Source of the DNA: Patella vulgata
Lineage: Eukaryota > Mollusca > Gastropoda > Patellidae
NCBI RefSeq assembly: GCF_932274485.2
Contig: NC_065880.2
Span: forward strand, 7,665,695-7,729,694
Direction: 5' to 3'
DNA length: 64,000 bases
Program-made: the position numbers and the translations under genes
The notes under the pieces: model-generated
What the model was told of the DNA's origin: nothing
The model's database searches: none
Seen by the model: the letters and a program-made list of their open reading frames with translations, nothing else
In this document: positions 51,301 to 57,300 of the stretch, piece after piece
Numbering within the stretch: the first letter of the stretch is position 1
Layout of the letters: each line of letters starts with the position of its first letter

Positions 51301-54300
51301 GGGGTGTTGTGGTGTTGTCATCAATTTCTGATTCACCATCCAGAACATTTCTAATATGTTAACATATTTATATTTTTTCGCCCCATCAAATCACATCCAG
51401 CAAGAGCACGTTCATGACAACGCATATCTTCTATAGCCTGTATTTTAATAGTTTTGCAGTATTCCCCTAATGTATACTCCTCTCCTCATTCCCACTTATG
51501 CTTTCTTTCTTTCTTTCTTCACTTACACTTATAAACTTACTTCAGAACTATTAATGTTTTATAATTGTAAATATATAATTTATTGGACGTGTTGTACTTT
51601 CAGTGAAAATGTGTCGAAAGACATGTTTGCTTTACTGCCAATTGTACAAGATCTGTTTAAAGTAGTAGTTAAGAAGTATAATGTTGATTTAACACGTGCG
51701 TGTTTGGAGATCACATTTGCTGTCTTTGATTGTGTGATGTCTGTAGGTTCCAAGATGTCTCGACATAAAGATACAAAAGCAGAAACTACAGATAGCTTTA
51801 GAGCAATGATTAACAGCATGTGTAATCTATATCTCCAAGAGTTATCCAACATCATCAAATCCAGTCTAGGCACTATTTTGCTGCAGGTAGGTACATTTAG
51901 CTCCCTGAAAGGCTATCCCAGAAGTGGTTATAAATGTGATTATAGCCTTGCTTACTACTCCACGACACCAGCCTTCAAGAAAACGTTTGGTATTGGCCAT
52001 TATATAAACATACAATCGTCACACAAAGCATGCAATATACAAACACGGACTTCCTGTTTGGAACATATCCGAAAAGAATACTAGGATTCCCAATGTTTTA
52101 TGATTCCCAATGTTTTATGATTCCCAATGTTTTATGATTCCCAATGTTTTCGGAATATGAGATAACTATGTGACGAAAATTTGCGAAATGCTTAAAACAA
52201 TTGGGTTCATCGTCTCATGATCTCAATGCTTCCCATCAAATTTGAAAAACACCAGTCTCTATCATTGTGTTCGGGATGGGGAGTGGAGGGGTAGCTTCGA
52301 TTCTTGTGTTCGGCGAGAAAGTTACTTGTGATTTTCTAGTGTTGATCCCCATTGTCATGGCTTGCTACTGGTTTTAATACCTTGTAAATGTTCTATTAAC
52401 GAATAATTAGGCGACTTACTTCCTAGACGGCTCGGATGACATAGCTGCTGTGGACACATTATTCGTTGCCAGGCAACCTTCCTCTATTGATGTAGTTATT
52501 CTTTTCTTGTTGATTTAAGATTATATTTTTATGTTTTCAGAAAATCAACCAACTCTTACAGTTGAACATCGCGCCCGATCTGCAAACAATACGGAATGAT
52601 TTTATCACGGGCTTAATGAACGAGGTTTTAGAAAAGGTCAGCATGCATAGAATCTTAAAGTAATATATTATGTAAATCATGACACGTCCGTGCCATCGTT
52701 TATATATATTAAGATCAGAATAGGCGAATGTTGAATTCATTTCACTTCCCATGCCTGTATCTGACTATCAATTTCTGTGCTCCAATTTAAAGGTTTTATT
52801 GATATCGGTAATTATTTCACCTTGTTGAATTGGTGCTCTTGCCGCTGTGTGAAACTTCCAGGGAAACAAATGTATAAATTTAACGGATTATATGTCTGTT
52901 GACATTTTTATTGGTACAGTAAGCTGCATCGTTTAAATATTGATTTGGAAATACAACCGTGTCCTAATTTATTAACTTATTTATAGCTACCCGATGATGA
53001 GTGTTTTTCTATATATTCCTCCGAAGAAAACTATTCTAGTAAGATTCAAGATATGTTGATTGACAAAGCCACCAAAGTCCTAGATAGGCTGCTGCAGGTA
53101 AGCATAATACAATTTGCGGAGAAATTTTTGAAAATGTATCCTTTCAGTCCTTCTATAGTTCTGTAAATTATTTCATGGTTTAACTATTTCACTGGGGCAG
53201 CTTGATACAGTGGTATAAAACTTGGTGGGGTCGTTCATTAGGACATATTGAAGAATCCTATAAATTTGTTGAAAGATCAAATTTGTTCAATGTCTATGTT
53301 GTCCTTTCGGATATGCTGCTGTGGAGACATGGGTGCTGCGTGGGCGCAATTCCGCATGGATATATTTTTAATACGGCAAGGACAAGAAAGTTGCAGATTG
53401 GACACATATATATAATCAATAAAATTAAAATACCTGGATATTATTTTGAATTAAATTTTTTTTTTTAAATTTAGAGCGAGGTGAAAATAGAATACTTTTA
53501 TAGAACACCAAGAAAACTGATTTCAAAGTTATGGCAAACCTTTTGGAATAACTATGAAAAGAACAACTTTCATATGTTTGAGTGGAAACCACTGGTATTG
53601 TTCTTGAGACAAATGAATAATTGTGGTGAGTAAAGCGATTATATGTACCCGGTAATGTCCTTAAGTATACTTTTCTGGCCCAAACCATTCAGCTAACGCA
53701 AAGGGCTATTTGGATTTTCCACCACCTTTCATGGTCCTTCTGTCCTTCTCTAACTTTGTTTCTAGTGAATGAAAATTTGATAAAAGGTGGCAAAAAACTT
53801 CATTTCCTCCAGACACACGAACAAATTAGAACAAATTGGCTATCCGTGTATATTTCAGTTATTAACCGTTTGACTGTCAATTAATATACAGTGGTATCCT
53901 TGTGTATGTTATGGGCGACGATGGCCAATTTATTTCACTTGTGTCCAACGCACAATATATTAGGGGTGTACTATTGCTATCTTCACAAATTGTTGATTCC
54001 AAATTTATAATCGAAATATGTAGCTAGTAATGCAGATTATTTTGTTATGTTAACTGATCCGTAGATTAATGAACATGTTGGTCATTTATGTGTTGGGCAT
54101 TGAATTAAACGTTTATCATATTTGTGGACCAAATTATGTAAATATCCCTGCCGATATGTGAGATATGGTGCATGTCGGATCGTAACTTCCTGAATTTTGG
54201 CCCCTGGTTGTACGAAAAATCGCGCCTTTAATTTGTGGTCCCTCTAGAGGTCACAATTTTTATCCGATTTAAAAAAAAACGTTTTAGTATATCACAGTTA

Positions 54301-57300
54301 CACCTTAATGATGATTGAATTCGAATTTCGTGAAAATCGGACCAAAACTGCCGGACAAAATGGCCGCCCCGTGTACGCAAATAGTTTAAAATATGGTATA
54401 TCAAGGTTGTTGACTCTCTAGAGGTCACAATCTTCATCCGATTTTGATGAAACTTGGAAGGCATATTTATATCTGTCGATATTCGCGCATATCGGATAGT
54501 AACTTCCGATAAATCGCGCTTTTAACTTGTGGTCCCTCTAGAGGTCACAATTTTTATCTGATTTGCAAAAACGTCCATTTTCACTTTTGACAGTGTATCT
54601 CTTTGCGAGTGAAATGGGACCGTCAGATAGCCGCCCATATGAACTGTTTATGTTCCTGTGTAGGCAATTGGCCTGTTATTAACATACACTGGTTACCTCT
54701 AATAAAAAAACAGCAGTGCATTTCCACAGTTTTGTATTGTTTCTGATTATCCCCTTCTTTGTTTGAAGAGTATATATACAAATATGTACAATTATTAACC
54801 CCTGTCAACAGTTTAAATCTCACATCAGTTTTAGTAGGGGTATTGCCCTTGACACGAATACTTTATAAACACTCTACATGTAAAGAGAAATTGAGAGTTT
54901 TGTTTCAAACTTGCATTGATCAGGACTCACCTTCTGATAACAGACAGACTATTAAGGTCATTGGGCCGCTTGTATATGTTTTAAATAATTGTATAATATT
55001 TATTGTTTCAGATTATCAGAAATGGTTACAATCCGAGTCTTTAAAACATTGTCAAGAACAATTAATTCAAATTGTTTCCTTATTAGAAGACTACCACAGA
55101 AGAATACAAAGGGGCGAAATAACAAAAAAAGAGATGGAAATTTTGTTGGAAAAACGTGATGTATCCTGTCCTCTTATTATGTTTTCCTATGAAGATAGTC
55201 CCATGAATTACATATTTCAACAGAGACAAATAGAATTGAATTTTTATAAAATCCACTTGGAATATGTTCAGTCTTTGTTAAATATCTGTTCATTATGTGA
55301 AGCACGTATGTATCTGATTAGATCTCAATTTATATTTCAATTTGAAACCGAGCTGGAGGACCCAACACTTTATTTATGATATTACAACTTCAGTCTTCAT
55401 TGTCTCACCATTTTGGATCCCGCAGCAACACATATCTATCCTCAGCTACCCCATTTAAGGGAGTACTGGCAATGGCCCCAATGCTCTTAATAGTATTTAT
55501 ATTCATTATATTGATCGTCAACGATTTTCAATAATTGCATTTACAGTCATGGCCACTGATGACCCTGGATTCTCTACCAAGAGAGACTAACATATGGTTG
55601 AATATCATTTCAATAATTCGCTTTCGCGTAGTGGTCGTTAGGAATTGTAGGAAACCTTTCTACCCGGAGAAAGCCCACGAGGTTGGACAGGCGATCCTAC
55701 GACACCTGACTCAATGACAGACCTTGTTATCCCACTGGCACGCGTTAAGCTACTAGCCATCCCACCCCTCCCCTGATTAGATACGGGCAAGTCATTTAAA
55801 CTGATTATTATTTGTACATTGATATCTCGTATTATTTCTTTCAGTTCGTAATACTCATGAATACACCATTTTGAAATCTGAATTTGAAGACTTGACGAAG
55901 AGGGATTCAGAAACACACCTGACCGAAATTTACGACATTTTAGACTATGTATCAATAGACAACTACACACCAAATATTAATCCATTCAAAATACCTCAGG
56001 AAATTCTACAGATATTACCAAAACTTCACAATTTGACGAAAAGCCAACTGTTTGTTGGAATTTGGAAAAATGCTAAAATGTCTTCTAAGAACTTAACAAC
56101 GGATACTTTTTTCGCCGTAATTGGGGAAATCTGGATTCATGCAATTGAGAACTGGGGAACATTTCGTGTGGAATTAGAAACAGGTGACATATCTGTTGAA
56201 TGCATGGAGAGTCATATTCAAGTGTTTGGAGAATTTTATGACAAGATAGAGGAGGAAATGATGTTTGTATTAGAGGATACAGAAACAGTTAAGGAGAGAA
56301 TGGACCAACTTCAACAATACCGTATTATGAATTCGTGCCAGAAAGCATCTAATGAGTTGTTAGCGATAAGAAAAATATTAGGCTTGGCAGATAGCTTTGA
56401 TGTTTGTTTGCAGATAACACGACTAGTAAGTAAATTATGTAAGCTTCTTTTTTCTAAAATGTATTGTAAATAATGGTGGACATGCTGTTGGATTTAGTTC
56501 AACAATAGCCAAGCCGCGAAGTGCATTTACACTATATATTGATTATAAATAATGATTTTGGTATCGCTTTTCAATCCACTAGGGAATGTGTTAATTTTGA
56601 ATAGGGAATTAATAACCACGTTTGCACTTTGAACTCAAAACTGACACAGAATCACATTGTCGGATATTTTCTGGAGATGTATTCTACGCAATTTGTGCAC
56701 TGTGTCGAAATGTGTTATGTATTTTTTTTATGTAATTAATGTTTATTTCAGGCTTGTAATAATAAAACATTAATGAACGAAATAAGTCCAACTGGTTTAG
56801 ATGTGGGCAGTTTGAAAAATATTAAACAAAATGAAATCAGGTGCTTAAAAGAGTTCAGAAAGGCAAAACCAATGATAAAATGGTTAAAAGAAACTATGAA
56901 AGGTACCATTTTCAATTGCTTTATACCATTTCTGATTTGTTTTCAATCTTTTTGTACGGTACAAACGTGCCAGTTAATGCTGCATTCTTTCCATATGTTT
57001 ACTGTGATCATTAGGACGTTGAGACCTATTCTTTCAATACGTTTACTGTGATCATTAGAACGTTGAAACGTATTTGTAAGACTTAAAGTGGCTATGTCTC
57101 TTACGTTCTGGTTAAAAATAAATTGACGTTATGTATCGATATTTTTATTTGAACGGTAATCTGTCTTCCTAAATACGTCTAAAAATAAAACTGATTTTAT
57201 GTTGCACAATCTAGCCAGTAGCCAGAATTTTAAAATAAGATGACGTCGATTATATACTTTGAGTATATTACTATAGAGGTTATTTAGTTCTCGGAATGGT

